From the NCBI GenBank assembly GCA_021604005.1, contig BQIV01000020.1:20299-84298 (forward strand): a stretch of DNA of 64,000 nucleotides, read 5' to 3'. The position numbers were made by a program, and so were the translations under genes. The DNA comes from Nitrospirales bacterium (GTDB lineage: Bacteria > Nitrospirota > Nitrospiria > Nitrospirales > UBA8639). Within the stretch, counting starts at the first letter, position 1. Every line of letters starts with the position of its first letter. The notes below the pieces were generated by a model that did no database searches, was not told where the DNA came from, and saw only the letters and a program-made list of their open reading frames with translations. Shown here one piece after another: positions 9,685 to 19,113 of this stretch.

Positions 9685-10131
9685 CCTGCATGAAACCATT
9701 ATGATTTTTATGACGGGGGTAGAGAACTATTGGGATCGATGAGGAGGGAGAGCATAATTCATTCCCGAATCATGCAATTTTGAGAAACCATGTGACGGAA
9801 ACGTCTGGAAGGATCTAACCGGTTATCGCAAATCCCAATACGTTCCAAACGGAAAAATGCAACAAACTCCAGGCGGTACAACGTTTGAATCAGCAGAATT
9901 TATTTGAAACGGCTATAATTGACGGGCATTCGCCAGGAACCGGCGGCACTCATTCATCGCCGGTTCACGACGTGATGACTTCAGCGTGGATATGTGCGTC
10001 TGTTATCCAAATCGATTCACACTGTATCCGTTCCGATACCCAGCATGGCTTCACCCATGGCTAGGCAGAGCACGATCGAGAGCGCATGGACGGTATCCAC
10101 GGCATCGAGCCACACCTCTGTGAGGTTCTTT
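9685..10131. other. Intergenic region between convergent genes, with a stem-loop
   Basis: About 450 bases between convergent genes. The only clear structure is a 9-bp perfect inverted repeat, GAACCGGCG (9937-9945) with CGCCGGTTC (9958-9966), loop 12 bases, without a T run. It may terminate transcription of the ABC ATPase gene. No protein-like frame was found. Confidence 0.5.
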
Positions 10132-10860
10132 TTACAAAACAGGGTTATGAGCAGAAGCAGAATGGGAAAGTGTAGATGGTACGGCCGCAGGTTCAATGAC
10201 GCCGTCTTTGACTCGAATGACTCGTTCGGTTTGTTTGGCGATATCCGGTTCATGCGTAACCAGAACAATTGTCGCACCCTCGTGATGGAGTTGCGTGAAC
10301 AGTTCCATAACTTCGTAGGACGTTTTCGTATCCAAATTCCCCGTTGGCTCATCAGCCAGAATCACCTTCGGCTGAGTAATTAACGCACGAGCAATGGCTA
10401 CCCGCTGACGTTCTCCACCGGACAGTTCATTTGGAAAATGATGTGCACGATGCTCCAGCCCCACCCGTGACAAATATTCACGCGCGCGATCCTGGCGAGT
10501 CGCTCTCGGCACCCCTTGATAGGTCAACGGCAAGAGGACATTCTCTACCGCCGTTTTAAACGGCAACAAATGAAACGACTGAAAAACAAATCCTAAGAGC
10601 GTATTGCGGTACACGGTCGCCTGCGTTTGTGAAAGACCTTTTATAGGCTTGCCGGCGAGCGTGTACAGACCGGAATCATAGTCATCAAAGATCCCTAAAA
10701 TATTGAGCAACGTAGACTTCCCCGAACCGGAAGGCCCCATAATCGACACAAACTCGCCTTGCTCAATAGTGAGATCAATCCCCCGAAGAACCGGAACCAA
10801 GCTTGCATGATCCCGATAGGCTTTATTCAGTTGCTGAAGCTGAATCATGGACTCGGGCAT
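10132..10860 (-). CDS. ABC transporter ATP-binding protein, MacB/LolD type
   Basis: 242-residue ATPase of the MacB/LolD (FtsX-permease-linked) subfamily. Walker A is GPSGSGKST, Q-loop region FVFQSFHLLP, signature LSGGERQRVAIARAL, Walker B ILADEPTGNLD and H-loop VTHEPD. LGFVFQSFHLLPFKTAVENV and EPTGNLDTKTS are typical of this subfamily, whose partners are permeases with a MacB periplasmic domain. No permease gene adjoins it, but a stand-alone MacB-type permease and an HlyD-type adaptor without an ATPase lie at 23545-25926, so I infer these may work together. It follows the TonB and exported-protein genes on the same strand. Confidence 0.9.
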   Translation of the reverse strand: MPESMIQLQQLNKAYRDHASLVPVLRGIDLTIEQGEFVSIMGPSGSGKSTLLNILGIFDDYDSGLYTLAGKPIKGLSQTQATVYRNTLLGFVFQSFHLLPFKTAVENVLLPLTYQGVPRATRQDRAREYLSRVGLEHRAHHFPNELSGGERQRVAIARALITQPKVILADEPTGNLDTKTSYEVMELFTQLHHEGATIVLVTHEPDIAKQTERVIRVKDGVIEPAAVPSTLSHSASAHNPVL

Positions 10861-10967
10861 TGCAGTCTCCCGGCGTATTCATAGGCTCACCCCATCACCA
10901 CATGTGCGAACGAGATCGTAGCTCACCACGACAGTCTGAGGCACAAGCCCTCACGACTCGACAGCGG

Positions 10968-11416
10968 CTACTTTGTAAAGACGATGGATTTGATGCCGGA
11001 TGGAAGAAAGTCCACGTCACCGAAATCCGACTCGCCGCGAAAACGTCCGTCGATTCCCAAAGGGAATTTTCCGCTCTTGCCGTTGGTAAGATAAATAGTC
11101 AGCTCCGGCGCGTTCTCGTTGGCCTGCACCTGAATTTCTTTAATCGTTTCAAACTTTACTTGAATAGTCGCCGCGCCTTTTTTCACAGGAACATGGTGCA
11201 ATGCATGGGGGACAAAGGATGTTTCATCCACTTGTTCTTCGTAATAAAAACGAAAGTTTTGAATCTGGCTTTCGAGACCTTCAGCATCGATAACTGTTGC
11301 CTGAAACGGAGAGGCGCTTTGGCCACCACGGCAACACCCAACATACTATACACCACGAATACCCCTCCAAGAACAGACTGGCTGAATCTACGCCACAATG
11401 ACTGCATGTTTTTCAT
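10968..11416 (-). pseudogene. Small exported protein, interrupted by a one-base frameshift
   Basis: Two overlapping frames together make one protein. The start at 11416 has a perfect ribosome binding site (AAGGAGGG) and encodes a signal peptide, MKNMQSLWRRFSQSVLGG.., ending VAVVA. At that point (about 11313-11325) the frame breaks. In the next frame the text resumes as QSASPFQATVIDAEGLE, then FRFYYEEQVDETSF and FETIKEIQVQ, up to the stop at 10968. Restoring one C in GCCAAAGC would give VAQSASPF, joining the two parts at the expected cleavage site. The family is unknown to me. It lies after tonB on the same strand and may be part of the iron module. It is either a pseudogene or a sequencing error. 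Confidence 0.65.
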
Positions 11417-11592
11417 AATTGCCCTCCTTATTAGACAATCGCTACTTCGATCGGTAATGAATACAACCACAACGCCGGATAATAGAGAGGAACGCAAGAC
11501 GGGTCATCAAAGAAACACAATTCCCTTACACGCATTGCGCACGGTAAAAAATTTTGAGATGTCACGACAAGAGCAGTGTTGCGGCAATGAGA

Positions 11593-12765
11593 CTAATTTA
11601 ATTTATAAACAATCGGAAGATCCACCATCACCACCGGATGCTTGATGCGATGGCGTAATGTTAGCGGGGAGGCCATCTTGATCGTGTTCAGCGCTTCTTG
11701 ATCTAGGAGATTATGACCGGAGCTTGCCAACACTTGCACATCTTGAATCTCACCGGCCGCATTTATTAAGACGCGCAACTCCACGGTGCCTTCCCAGATT
11801 TTCCTTCTTGCGCGAGCCGGGTAACGCTTCAGCTGTTGCACACGCTTGAGCAGGGTATCGGCAACCCATCCATAGTCCGCCGCCGGAAGCGGCGTCGACG
11901 CTAACTCGCGCACCACAACGTCCGGCAATTCTTTTTTGATGGTTTTTCGTTGAATAGAGCGGCGGGCAACCGATTTCACCGGAGGCGCCTTCGCCTGCAC
12001 CGGCGCATGGGGGCGCGAAACAGAACGTGGTACCGTTCGGCTAATCGCTCCGGACACAATCGCTGGCACAGGTTTGCTGACCATTTCCGCTCTCGTCTTC
12101 ACCGCCTGGGTCGTAGGCTTGGCCCCATTCCGCGAAACCGCTTGAGCGGTTTGCACGACCGGCTGACTTGTTGGTTGACGAACCGGTTTAGTCACAGGGA
12201 CTTTGGCGGTTGAAACTGGACGATGCGTGACTTGCGGCTCGGATCGTGTCTGTGGTTGTACATGAGGTTGAACACGAGCCACCTCCGTTTTCGTGACGGG
12301 AGTTGGAGCAATTTCGCGTTGCACCGTTTCAGGCTTAAGAGCCCGCTGTTGCTTGACCGGCACAGCAACTGCCGTGACGGATTTGACCATTTGCTGCTTG
12401 ACGGGCTCAGATGCACGCCGCATCTCGCGAACAATCTTTTGTTCAACAGGCTTTTCCTGAACAACCTGCTTCACGGGCTCTGGCGGCACAACCTGTTGTA
12501 CAGGCTTTTTCCGAACAGGCTCACGTTCCAACACCGGCTTGGTTTCTGGAGCGTGCGTCACCGGTTGAGGCTGCTTGACCGAATCGGGAGGAAGCGTCAC
12601 AAGTGAAATGTCTAACCGGAAGGGATCCGGTTTTTTCACTTCCATGACCTGCGACATGGTCATGACAATACCCGCGATCAAACCGGCATGGATCACCACC
12701 GAAAGTAACCAACCGTGAATAGCTTGCGGGGAATTTATGGGAAATCCGTCATTTCGATCACTCAT
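11593..12765 (-). CDS. tonB: TonB energy-transducing protein
   Basis: 390-residue TonB. One N-terminal membrane anchor (HGWLLSVVIHAGLIAGIVM, about 17-40) is followed by a long Pro/Lys/Val-rich periplasmic spacer (about 60-280) with many KPV/QPV repeats. The C-terminal TonB domain has YPARARRKIWEGTVELRVL and SGHNLLDQEAL, and ends in PIVYKLN. It would carry proton-motive energy to the TonB-dependent receptors at 14572 and 29331. It is the first of two TonB genes in the window and is followed on the same strand by the frameshifted exported-protein gene. ExbB and ExbD are not in the window. Confidence 0.93.
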   Translation of the reverse strand: MSDRNDGFPINSPQAIHGWLLSVVIHAGLIAGIVMTMSQVMEVKKPDPFRLDISLVTLPPDSVKQPQPVTHAPETKPVLEREPVRKKPVQQVVPPEPVKQVVQEKPVEQKIVREMRRASEPVKQQMVKSVTAVAVPVKQQRALKPETVQREIAPTPVTKTEVARVQPHVQPQTRSEPQVTHRPVSTAKVPVTKPVRQPTSQPVVQTAQAVSRNGAKPTTQAVKTRAEMVSKPVPAIVSGAISRTVPRSVSRPHAPVQAKAPPVKSVARRSIQRKTIKKELPDVVVRELASTPLPAADYGWVADTLLKRVQQLKRYPARARRKIWEGTVELRVLINAAGEIQDVQVLASSGHNLLDQEALNTIKMASPLTLRHRIKHPVVMVDLPIVYKLN

Positions 12766-13430
12766 GACCAGCAGACCTCACGACATCCCGTGGTATGAGG
12801 CCGATCATGAACGATCATGACAGATACAGCGGCAAGAACAACGCATATCAAACTTTCTTATTTCACAAACAAGAACATGAAGGATGAAGAAATGCGGAGG
12901 TGATCATTCCGTTGGATGGCTGAGGTTTAATGAACCCACACACTTTGCAAACATCCTTATCTCTCAGCAGGATACAGAGAGGCACCACTATACATTCTCA
13001 CCCCACATAGAATAAGACGAATGAAATAACGATTTCCTGCCCTCTACAATACATTTATTTTTTCATAATCCATCTATAAATAAGTGAATTTACGTAAAAT
13101 TAAATCATAAATAATTGAATTATTTAATAAAATAAATATTCAATTTTACGCACACTCAAGGGCACCTCAACTACAGAGACAGAAACATCTACAATATTTT
13201 ACCTACTTAATATTTCTCCAACCTTCAAAACCCATAGAACGGCAGATGGGTACTTCTAAAAACCAGGATTTTCCCTGACATATAGGGTCAGACATGACTC
13301 TTGAATTTTAAAGACACATCGCGGCCTTTCTTCAAGTAAAACCAATACACGCAACATGCATTCACACGTGCATTGCGAATTCCTCCACAATTTAGTATGG
13401 TAAAGCGAGAGTAGGATATTGAGGTTTGAC
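12766..13430. other. AT-rich intergenic region with palindromes and an IS-end remnant
   Basis: About 665 bases without a gene. 13020-13200 is strongly AT-rich and holds a 17-bp palindrome AAATAATT-G-AATTATTT at 13109-13125, which could be an operator or promoter region for the leftward tonB gene. At 13246-13268 there is a sequence matching the inverted-repeat end seen at 63744 (TTCTAAAAACCAGGATTTT), and at 13285-13310 a REP-like half site GGGTCAGACATGACTCTTG. Confidence 0.6.
13246..13268 (+). repeat. Remnant of IS/MITE terminal inverted repeat
   Basis: GGTACTTCTAAAAACC plus AGGATTTT matches the left end of the MITE-like element at 63744 (GGCACCTCTAAAAACC plus AGGATTTT) with two C-to-T differences. 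No partner end is found nearby, so it is a solitary remnant. Confidence 0.6.
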
Positions 13431-13994
13431 ATGACAACCGCATCTAGCACGATCAAATTGACCTATGAAGACTACCTGGGCTTTCCTGAGGATGGGAAAC
13501 GCCATGAACTCATCGATGGAGAACACCATGTGACTCCTGCCCCCCTCACAAAGCACCAACGTATTTCCGTCAATCTTACGTCGGCTCTCCATCAGCATTG
13601 CCAACACACCCAACAAGGCCGCATCTTCTCGGCTCCGACCGATGTTGTCCTCACTGACACTGATGTCGTGCAGCCCGACATACTCTTCATCCGTTCAGAA
13701 CGGCTCTCCATCATCACCCGTCAAAACATCCAGGGAGCGCCTGATCTGGTCATCGAAATCCTGTCCGCAACCACACGTCAACGGGATGAACGGTTAAAAC
13801 GTACCCTTTATGAACAGCACGGCGTCAACGAATACTGGATTGTCGACCCGGAACTCGACAGTATCAAAATATATCGCCTTCAAGAAGGCCGCTATGGCAC
13901 CTGCCAAGAACTCACATTAGAAGACCCTCAAGCAACTCTCACTACGCCGCTCCTGCCAGGCTTCTCTCTGCTTCTACCCAACGTATTTGCGTAA
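13431..13994 (+). CDS. Uma2 family (DUF820) endonuclease-like protein
   Basis: 187-residue protein of the Uma2 family, which has a PD-(D/E)XK nuclease fold. Seen here: LTYEDYLGFPEDGKRHELIDGE at the N-terminus, the Asp in VVQPDILFI, and GAPDLVIEILSATTRQRDERLK, where the D-x(n)-E-x-L core and a later lysine form the catalytic set. The segment YEQHGVNEYWIVDPE is also typical. The ATG at 13431 has GAGG six bases upstream and is preferred over the TTG at 13419. The role of the family is not settled; it is often found beside mobile DNA. Confidence 0.87.
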   Translation: MTTASSTIKLTYEDYLGFPEDGKRHELIDGEHHVTPAPLTKHQRISVNLTSALHQHCQHTQQGRIFSAPTDVVLTDTDVVQPDILFIRSERLSIITRQNIQGAPDLVIEILSATTRQRDERLKRTLYEQHGVNEYWIVDPELDSIKIYRLQEGRYGTCQELTLEDPQATLTTPLLPGFSLLLPNVFA

Positions 13995-14066
13995 CGGCTT
14001 AAAACTTCCTCATCTTCAACAACACCTAAGGAAGATAGACTGAATTTGCAAGCGGCATATTAATGA

Positions 14067-14360
14067 TCATAAGGCAGCATAGTCGGCAGGGGTTTCAAAC
14101 AATTGTATCCGCAGGTCGGCAATCATCTGTTGTCCCAATCGCACCAAGACAATCTGCGATAGCATTCTCGACATCAGCACGACCACGCTAACGGCACAAA
14201 ATCCCCAGAACAGCATGCTCATCAGATCGTTGGATGCATGTAAAGCCCGATTCATCAACGCCAGCAACCCCGCTCCACCAAGCCCGCTAACGACACCAGC
14301 CAAACCGGCCAGCACCACCTTGCCCCACGAAGCACGTAAAAGAAAGAGGATTACCTGCAT
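14067..14360 (-). pseudogene. N-terminal remnant of a cyclic-peptide export ABC transporter (PvdE/SyrD type)
   Basis: About 98 residues that resemble the first membrane helices of the PvdE/SyrD type I ABC exporters: FLLRASWGKVVLAGLAGVV, GAGLLALMNRALHAS, then WGFCAVSVVVLMSRMLSQ with VLVRLGQQMIADLRIQL. Full-length relatives have over 500 residues with an ATPase domain; here the homology ends at about DLRIQLFE, followed by a short unrelated tail and stop. The start at 14360 is the ATG before QVILFLL. Such exporters usually move peptide siderophores and sit by siderophore receptor genes, as here (receptor gene next door on the same strand). It is almost surely non-functional. Confidence 0.72.
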
Positions 14361-14429
14361 AACATTTTTCTCGTATTCGATATCAATTAGAGCCCACACA
14401 TTAATAAAAATTGCTCATTACCTTAGTTT

Positions 14430-14575
14430 GCTTTTACCAGTTCGCTTCACGCTTCACAAACGACGTTTCACTCCGTTTCTCCTTCTCCCCCATTTTGCAA
14501 TTTGCACTTTTCAATTTGCATTTATCAGCTCCTCAGTTCGCTTCACGCTTCACGAATAACGCTTCACGCACTCAA
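14430..14575. repeat. Degenerate TTCACG-type and TTTGCA-type tandem repeats
   Basis: Short imperfect repeats: GTTCGCTTCACGCTTCAC at about 14440-14457 and GTTCGCTTCACGCTTCACG again at about 14537-14555, separated by ATTTTGCAATTTGCAC / TTTTCAATTTGCA units (about 14492-14522). The same word set recurs at 29279-29320, 33380-33425 and 48855-48890. They fill the space between the receptor gene end and the exporter remnant. Confidence 0.7.
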
Positions 14576-17268
14576 TCTGCCCACGGCGAGGTCCACTCGG
14601 AAACCGAATCAAACTTCACTCGCAGCGTCCCGAAGACACTCACCGGTGCGCCAAATTGATTGTATGCCGATAACCTGCCGGGACTCTCAATATAAGTCGC
14701 ATCCAACAAATTTCGAACATTGATTGTGAAATCGTATGCTTTTTGAGGCGGGCGAAAGAATACTACCGCATCGACACGTTCGTACGCTTCAGTCGAGAAT
14801 CGATTGGGAATCTCCAACTCAAAACCACTCTGAAAGAACACCCCACCGCCGAAACCCAAGCCTTGCAATGGACCTGTTTTCAGTTCATACGTGGCAAAGA
14901 CCCGCCCTACATATGAGCGAGGAATTAAAGATGGGGAGTTTCCCTTGAATCCTGCTCGGCTATCCTTGGTAATCTCAGCATCAACATATGAAACATTTGC
15001 CGTCAGGTTCAGCCCTGGCCAAGGTTGACCATTAATGTCAAACTCTACGCCCTGATGACGCTGTTCACCAATGGCAATAAAAAATCTTGCATCATTAGGA
15101 TCTGGGGCAGGGGCGTTTTGCCGATAACTTCGGAACAAAGCTGTTGTCAGACGCAACCGTCCATGGAAGAGATCCAACTTCACTCCCACCTCGTAGTTTT
15201 CGCCTCTCTCTGGAGGTAACAGGGAGTCTTCGCTGGCCGTGAGCGTCGGACTGACCTGAAAAGACTCCGAGTATCCTGCATAAGCATTAAAACCAGGAAG
15301 CAGCTCATAAATCATGCCAATCCGTCCAGTAAATTCCGAATAGTTTTCTTCGAGCAATGCAGTCGTCAGAAAATTTTTATTGGAGGATTTTGCCCAATCC
15401 TGGCGTCCAGCTCCCACGAACATGAGTGATTCAAAGGGACGAACGACTACTTGACCAAACAACCCGGTTTGCTCAAGCTTAAATGTTCTTGCATTACTTA
15501 CTGCAGTTCCCAGTACATCATCTGTGGGCAATGCAAAATTATTGGCAGGATTAAAAATATTATCAGTACCGAGAAAAACATACCCAAATAAAAAATCACG
15601 ACTTTGGTCTCGATGATCCAACCCCACTAAGACCTCGTGCTGCTGTCCTAAGGCTTCCCATTCTTGTTTCAAGAAGACTTCTCCCGCATATGTTTCAAAA
15701 CTTTCGTCATCTAATCCAGCGTACACATACGATGTCCCATCTAGCGCTATTCCTCTACCAAAGTTGTATCCATACAAAGACTTATCAAGCAGATCTGAAC
15801 GGGAATATTTACCTTTCATCGACAATGACAGGTTATTGACGAATTCGTGATTATAGTGCAGCTCATAATTCTGTTCTTCGAATGCCGTATTTGCACCATT
15901 TTTGCTTCCCCCTCCAAAATTCCGAGTATGGGGGATATCAGGGACACTTCCGTTATCCAACAGAGGAAACCCAGGATAACTAGACCCATCGAATTTCTGA
16001 TAATGACCAGTAAACAATAGCGCACCAGCTCCATCAAAAAGATCAATTTCGATCGATGGTGCTACTGTGTATTGCCGGACATCGACATCATCTACAAAAT
16101 GTCCACCTTCTTCCACTGCAAAGATGAGTCGTCCTCGTACCCTGGGGGCAATCGGCAATACTCCGTTGGTATCTACTACACCACGATATAGGCCGAAAGA
16201 GCCGGCTTGAAATTGGGACGTCGCAAAATTCGCATCTTGAGGAGTCTTGGTGATGCGATTGACGAACCCTCCTGGACTAGATGCACCACCAACAATCGAA
16301 ACAGGTCCTTTGATGATTTCATACCGCTCAATAAGTGCCGGATCAGGAGAAAAAACACCAAAAGCAGGCAATCCATTCGACCTGAGGACACTGAAAGCAC
16401 CCACACCGCCTAGATTGAAGCCACGAATGTTAAAACTCTCGGATCGGGTAAAGGTCGATCTGCTACGTGACACCCCACTGACATGCTCGAAGGCATCATT
16501 CTGTCTCAAGGAGAATGAATCTTTGATGACATCTCGCGTAACCACTCCAATCGATGATGGCGTTTCAGAAATCGGCAAGGCCGTGCGCGTGCTACCAGTC
16601 GTTTCATCTGCCTTGTAGCCATCCACCGGAGGCAAAAACATTTTTGAACGATTGATCGTATCCGTTACTTCTACCGGCTGGACTTCGACGACGGGGATAT
16701 CGGATGCTGAAGATGCTCCTGCAACTGCCGCACCAGCATCTTCGTGCACAAACAGCGTCACGGTGTCGGCATCCGAAAAGCGATACTGCAGACCTGTGCC
16801 TTGAAGCAATCGTTGCAGCGCGTCCTCGACTGTGTACAGTCCTTCGAGTCCTTTTGTCTGGAGCCCAGAGACCAATGCCGAGGGATACAGAAGCTGCACT
16901 CCGCTTTGTTCCGACAAGGCTAAGAGCGCCGGCTGCAGTTCTCCTGCTGGTATTTTCAGTGACTGTCGTGAAAGCTCCTTGTCTTCCTGACGCGCAGCAA
17001 GAAGGGGATGATGGCGACCGCCAATAGACAGCTCGGGATTTTGCTGACGGGAATGACGTGACGGCAACAACTTTCCTTCTTGTGCCAAGGCGGGATGATA
17101 GGTCCCCACGGCTAACGAGGAAAGCCCGACCATGACCCCCCATGCCATCCGCTGGGTCCTTCCGGCAATTACGGAGCTTGCAGTTTTCTCAAACGCCGCC
17201 TGAACTGCTTCAGCAATTGCCCGTCTTGCGAGCTTTCGCCGTTTTGACTTCATACGCTTTCTTCTCAT
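14572..17268 (-). CDS. TonB-dependent siderophore receptor with N-terminal signalling domain (FpvA/FecA type)
   Basis: About 898-residue outer-membrane receptor. A long basic leader (MRRKRMKSKRRKLARR..) precedes the signal peptide, which ends GTYHPALAQ. An STN signalling domain (about 105-180: LKIPAGELQPALLALSEQSG, LYPSALVSGLQTKGLEG) should contact a FecR protein. The plug includes GVVTRDVIKDSFSLRQ, the NIRGF box and RYEIIKGPVSIVGGASSPGG; the barrel follows and ends in VFGTLRVKF plus a short tail. The plug has the features of TIGR01783 siderophore receptors. Start 17268 is chosen because AAGGA lies upstream and the text before is not conserved. FecR (17646) and FecI (21162) are its likely regulators. 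Confidence 0.92.
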   Translation of the reverse strand: MRRKRMKSKRRKLARRAIAEAVQAAFEKTASSVIAGRTQRMAWGVMVGLSSLAVGTYHPALAQEGKLLPSRHSRQQNPELSIGGRHHPLLAARQEDKELSRQSLKIPAGELQPALLALSEQSGVQLLYPSALVSGLQTKGLEGLYTVEDALQRLLQGTGLQYRFSDADTVTLFVHEDAGAAVAGASSASDIPVVEVQPVEVTDTINRSKMFLPPVDGYKADETTGSTRTALPISETPSSIGVVTRDVIKDSFSLRQNDAFEHVSGVSRSRSTFTRSESFNIRGFNLGGVGAFSVLRSNGLPAFGVFSPDPALIERYEIIKGPVSIVGGASSPGGFVNRITKTPQDANFATSQFQAGSFGLYRGVVDTNGVLPIAPRVRGRLIFAVEEGGHFVDDVDVRQYTVAPSIEIDLFDGAGALLFTGHYQKFDGSSYPGFPLLDNGSVPDIPHTRNFGGGSKNGANTAFEEQNYELHYNHEFVNNLSLSMKGKYSRSDLLDKSLYGYNFGRGIALDGTSYVYAGLDDESFETYAGEVFLKQEWEALGQQHEVLVGLDHRDQSRDFLFGYVFLGTDNIFNPANNFALPTDDVLGTAVSNARTFKLEQTGLFGQVVVRPFESLMFVGAGRQDWAKSSNKNFLTTALLEENYSEFTGRIGMIYELLPGFNAYAGYSESFQVSPTLTASEDSLLPPERGENYEVGVKLDLFHGRLRLTTALFRSYRQNAPAPDPNDARFFIAIGEQRHQGVEFDINGQPWPGLNLTANVSYVDAEITKDSRAGFKGNSPSLIPRSYVGRVFATYELKTGPLQGLGFGGGVFFQSGFELEIPNRFSTEAYERVDAVVFFRPPQKAYDFTINVRNLLDATYIESPGRLSAYNQFGAPVSVFGTLRVKFDSVSEWTSPWAD

Positions 17269-17645
17269 GCTTACTGACAATCCTTTCTCGAAAACGACTG
17301 CTCCCTTCACGATGGAAGAGTGGGATCGGGAATCAGCGTTCTCTGTCCTCTACAAAACTAGGAATAATTGAATAATTAATAAAGACGGCTACCAGACGAA
17401 GACGAATTTGCCATTCAACCTCTCATCTCGCTTCGTAAAATAGATGTAATGTAGATGAGACGACCGCGATTCAAAAAACCTGACCTCCTTATTTTATTTT
17501 TTCAAAAATTTTGGGTCAGGCCTGAAACTTGATAAATTACACGCATACTTGCCCCGACGCTCGACATGCCTTCACCTTTAATTTTGGGGTCTGGTATGAA
17601 ATTTGATAAATATGCTCAGGCCTGCCTCTCGACACGATCCCCTCC
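17269..17645. promoter_or_regulatory. Upstream region of siderophore receptor with two REP-like half sites
   Basis: 377 bases between the FecR and receptor genes (both leftward). It should contain the ECF-sigma-dependent promoter of the receptor, but I cannot name the -35/-10 boxes with confidence. It holds two related words: GGGTCAGGCCTGAAACTTG at 17513-17531 and GGGGTCTGGTATGAAATTTG at 17586-17605, each followed by ATAAAT, resembling REP sequences linked to RAYT transposases. Confidence 0.5.
17513..17538 (+). repeat. REP-like half site (GGGTCAGGCCTGAAA)
   Basis: GGGTCAGGCCTGAAACTTGA followed by TAAATT. Related words occur at 13285, 17586, 28391 (opposite strand), 29201 (opposite strand) and 42429 (opposite strand). 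Such GGGTCAGRCMTGA words typically border RAYT transposase genes, none of which is in the window. Confidence 0.55.
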
Positions 17646-18686
17646 TCACGATGATTGAGACTGCCGTTCTAGTACGATGAGATTCTGGTTTTGCCGGACT
17701 GGGCGTAGGGCAAGAATACCGTCCAAGGCTTGAAAGAATCCGTTGATGTTATCAAGGCGAAAGGATCCACTAATGGGGACACGCCCTAAACTCGGGTCGT
17801 CAAGTCGAATGACTCCAGGATGGTAACGCGCCCATTCATCGAGCACTTCACTCAAGGGTGTCTCAACAAATACCAGCTGCCCTTGCCTCCATACCGCCGT
17901 CGTCTGCACATTGAAGGATTTAACGTGAGAGAGCTGTCCCTCCGGCGTATACATCACCTGCTCGCCCTGTTTAAGCGGGTGCGGATTCTGTGCCGGCTTC
18001 GCCGAGGCCTGAGCATCAACCTCCACGGCTACGCGGCCTTCGAGCACGGCGACTTGCACATCTGTCGAAAAGTGGCGAACGAGAAATTGTGTCCCAATAT
18101 CATGGATGATGCCGTTTGCTGCTTGCACATCAAACGGCCGTCCTGGCTCATGGACAACGGTAAACACAGCCTCCCCCCGATGCATGGTGACCACTCGCGT
18201 CTCATCGGACATCTGCACAGATACCTGCGAATCGGTATTCAGGAAGATGGTCGACCCATCCACCAATGTCACCATCCGCTGCTCACCTTTGACTGTTTGG
18301 TAAGATGCTTCGTGAATTGGCGAACTGGGCCATACCGACACCAAACACCCGACCATCACCACAGCAACGCTCATTACCGCAAGAGCTGAGCCCCAACTCC
18401 AACCTCCATGCGATGCACCCACCGCAAATTCACGCGTATGCATAGCCCAATAGCGATCGGCTTCTTCTAGTTCGGCTTCGAGAAATGGCGGCACGTGCTC
18501 AAGCGTTCCCCACATCTTCGTATAGACTTGATATTCTCGCTTATGGGCTTCGTTCGCGCGAAACCATTGATCGAAACTTTTGAGGTCTGCAGATGTCACC
18601 TTTCCTGAACGCAAGCGAACGACCCACGCTAGCGCTTGTTCACGAACGGAGGGTAAGGAAGAAGGCTGTTGATGACTTTCATACAT
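17646..18686 (-). CDS. FecR family anti-sigma/sigma regulator
   Basis: 346-residue inner-membrane signal relay between a TonB-dependent receptor and a FecI-type sigma factor. The N-terminal cytoplasmic DUF4880 segment (about 15-60: REQALAWVVRLRSGKVT, FDQWFRANEAHKREYQ) binds sigma. One membrane helix is at about 100-125. The FecR core follows (TVKGEQRMVTLVDGSTIFLN, GEAVFTVVHEPGRPFDVQ, DIGTQFLVRHF), and the C-terminal domain has LDEWARYHPGVI and ISGSFRLDNINGFFQALD, which should bind the receptor's signalling domain. The receptor gene lies directly downstream on the same strand, but the matching sigma gene is separated from it by 2.5 kb of Uma2 and TA genes, which looks like later insertion. Confidence 0.93.
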   Translation of the reverse strand: MYESHQQPSSLPSVREQALAWVVRLRSGKVTSADLKSFDQWFRANEAHKREYQVYTKMWGTLEHVPPFLEAELEEADRYWAMHTREFAVGASHGGWSWGSALAVMSVAVVMVGCLVSVWPSSPIHEASYQTVKGEQRMVTLVDGSTIFLNTDSQVSVQMSDETRVVTMHRGEAVFTVVHEPGRPFDVQAANGIIHDIGTQFLVRHFSTDVQVAVLEGRVAVEVDAQASAKPAQNPHPLKQGEQVMYTPEGQLSHVKSFNVQTTAVWRQGQLVFVETPLSEVLDEWARYHPGVIRLDDPSLGRVPISGSFRLDNINGFFQALDGILALRPVRQNQNLIVLERQSQSS

Positions 18687-19113
18687 GATTCGGTGAACTG
18701 GCTTAACGCCGTCTATTTATGCTTGGGGATTCGCTGTAGCTCTTCTCTTTTCAACCTGCATGTTGCGCCATTGTATCCGACACCTCTCGCGTAATTCAGG
18801 AAACGACAAGAACAATGTATGAGGCTTGTGGATATGACGAATGGAATGCTGCAATCCTGACGTTGCGTGACAAACTTTATTTGAGAGTGAGTTTCATGTT
18901 TCGAGGCAAAGGTTTTCGTTGATGAGGGTTGAATACGATTTGGTGCCACCCCTTAGATCCCACTTCGGTGATAAGACCATACGTGTGGGCTTGACCACGA
19001 TAGGTGCGGGTCGGTGCGCAATTCTTTGTCCCACCTTGCTGAAAAACTCACAGCCACTGCTATCTTTATTACAGGTGGTCAAGTTGACAAGATAAGAGGG
19101 GGTTTTTAGACTA
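18687..19113. other. Intergenic region, 427 bases, no clear gene
   Basis: Between divergent FecR and Uma2 genes. On the minus strand an open stretch at about 18885-19035 reads like a protein fragment (HTYGLITEVGSKGWHQIVF) but has no start or recognisable family, so it is not called. No promoter consensus or repeat seen. Confidence 0.4.

Noticed and set aside
10017..10352. 111-codon minus-strand frame overlapping the ABC ATPase
   Set aside because: Most of it is a shadow of the ATPase gene in another frame, and the rest matches nothing I know.
11313..11325. Programmed frameshift in the exported protein
   Set aside because: There is no slippery heptamer of the X-XXY-YYZ type with a downstream structure; a deletion of one base is simpler.
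14430..14575. CRISPR array
   Set aside because: The repeats are short, imperfect and not separated by unique spacers of fixed length; no cas genes are in the window.
18885..19035. Protein-like fragment on the minus strand (GLITEVGSKGWHQIV)
   Set aside because: No start codon, ribosome site or recognised family; too short to call.
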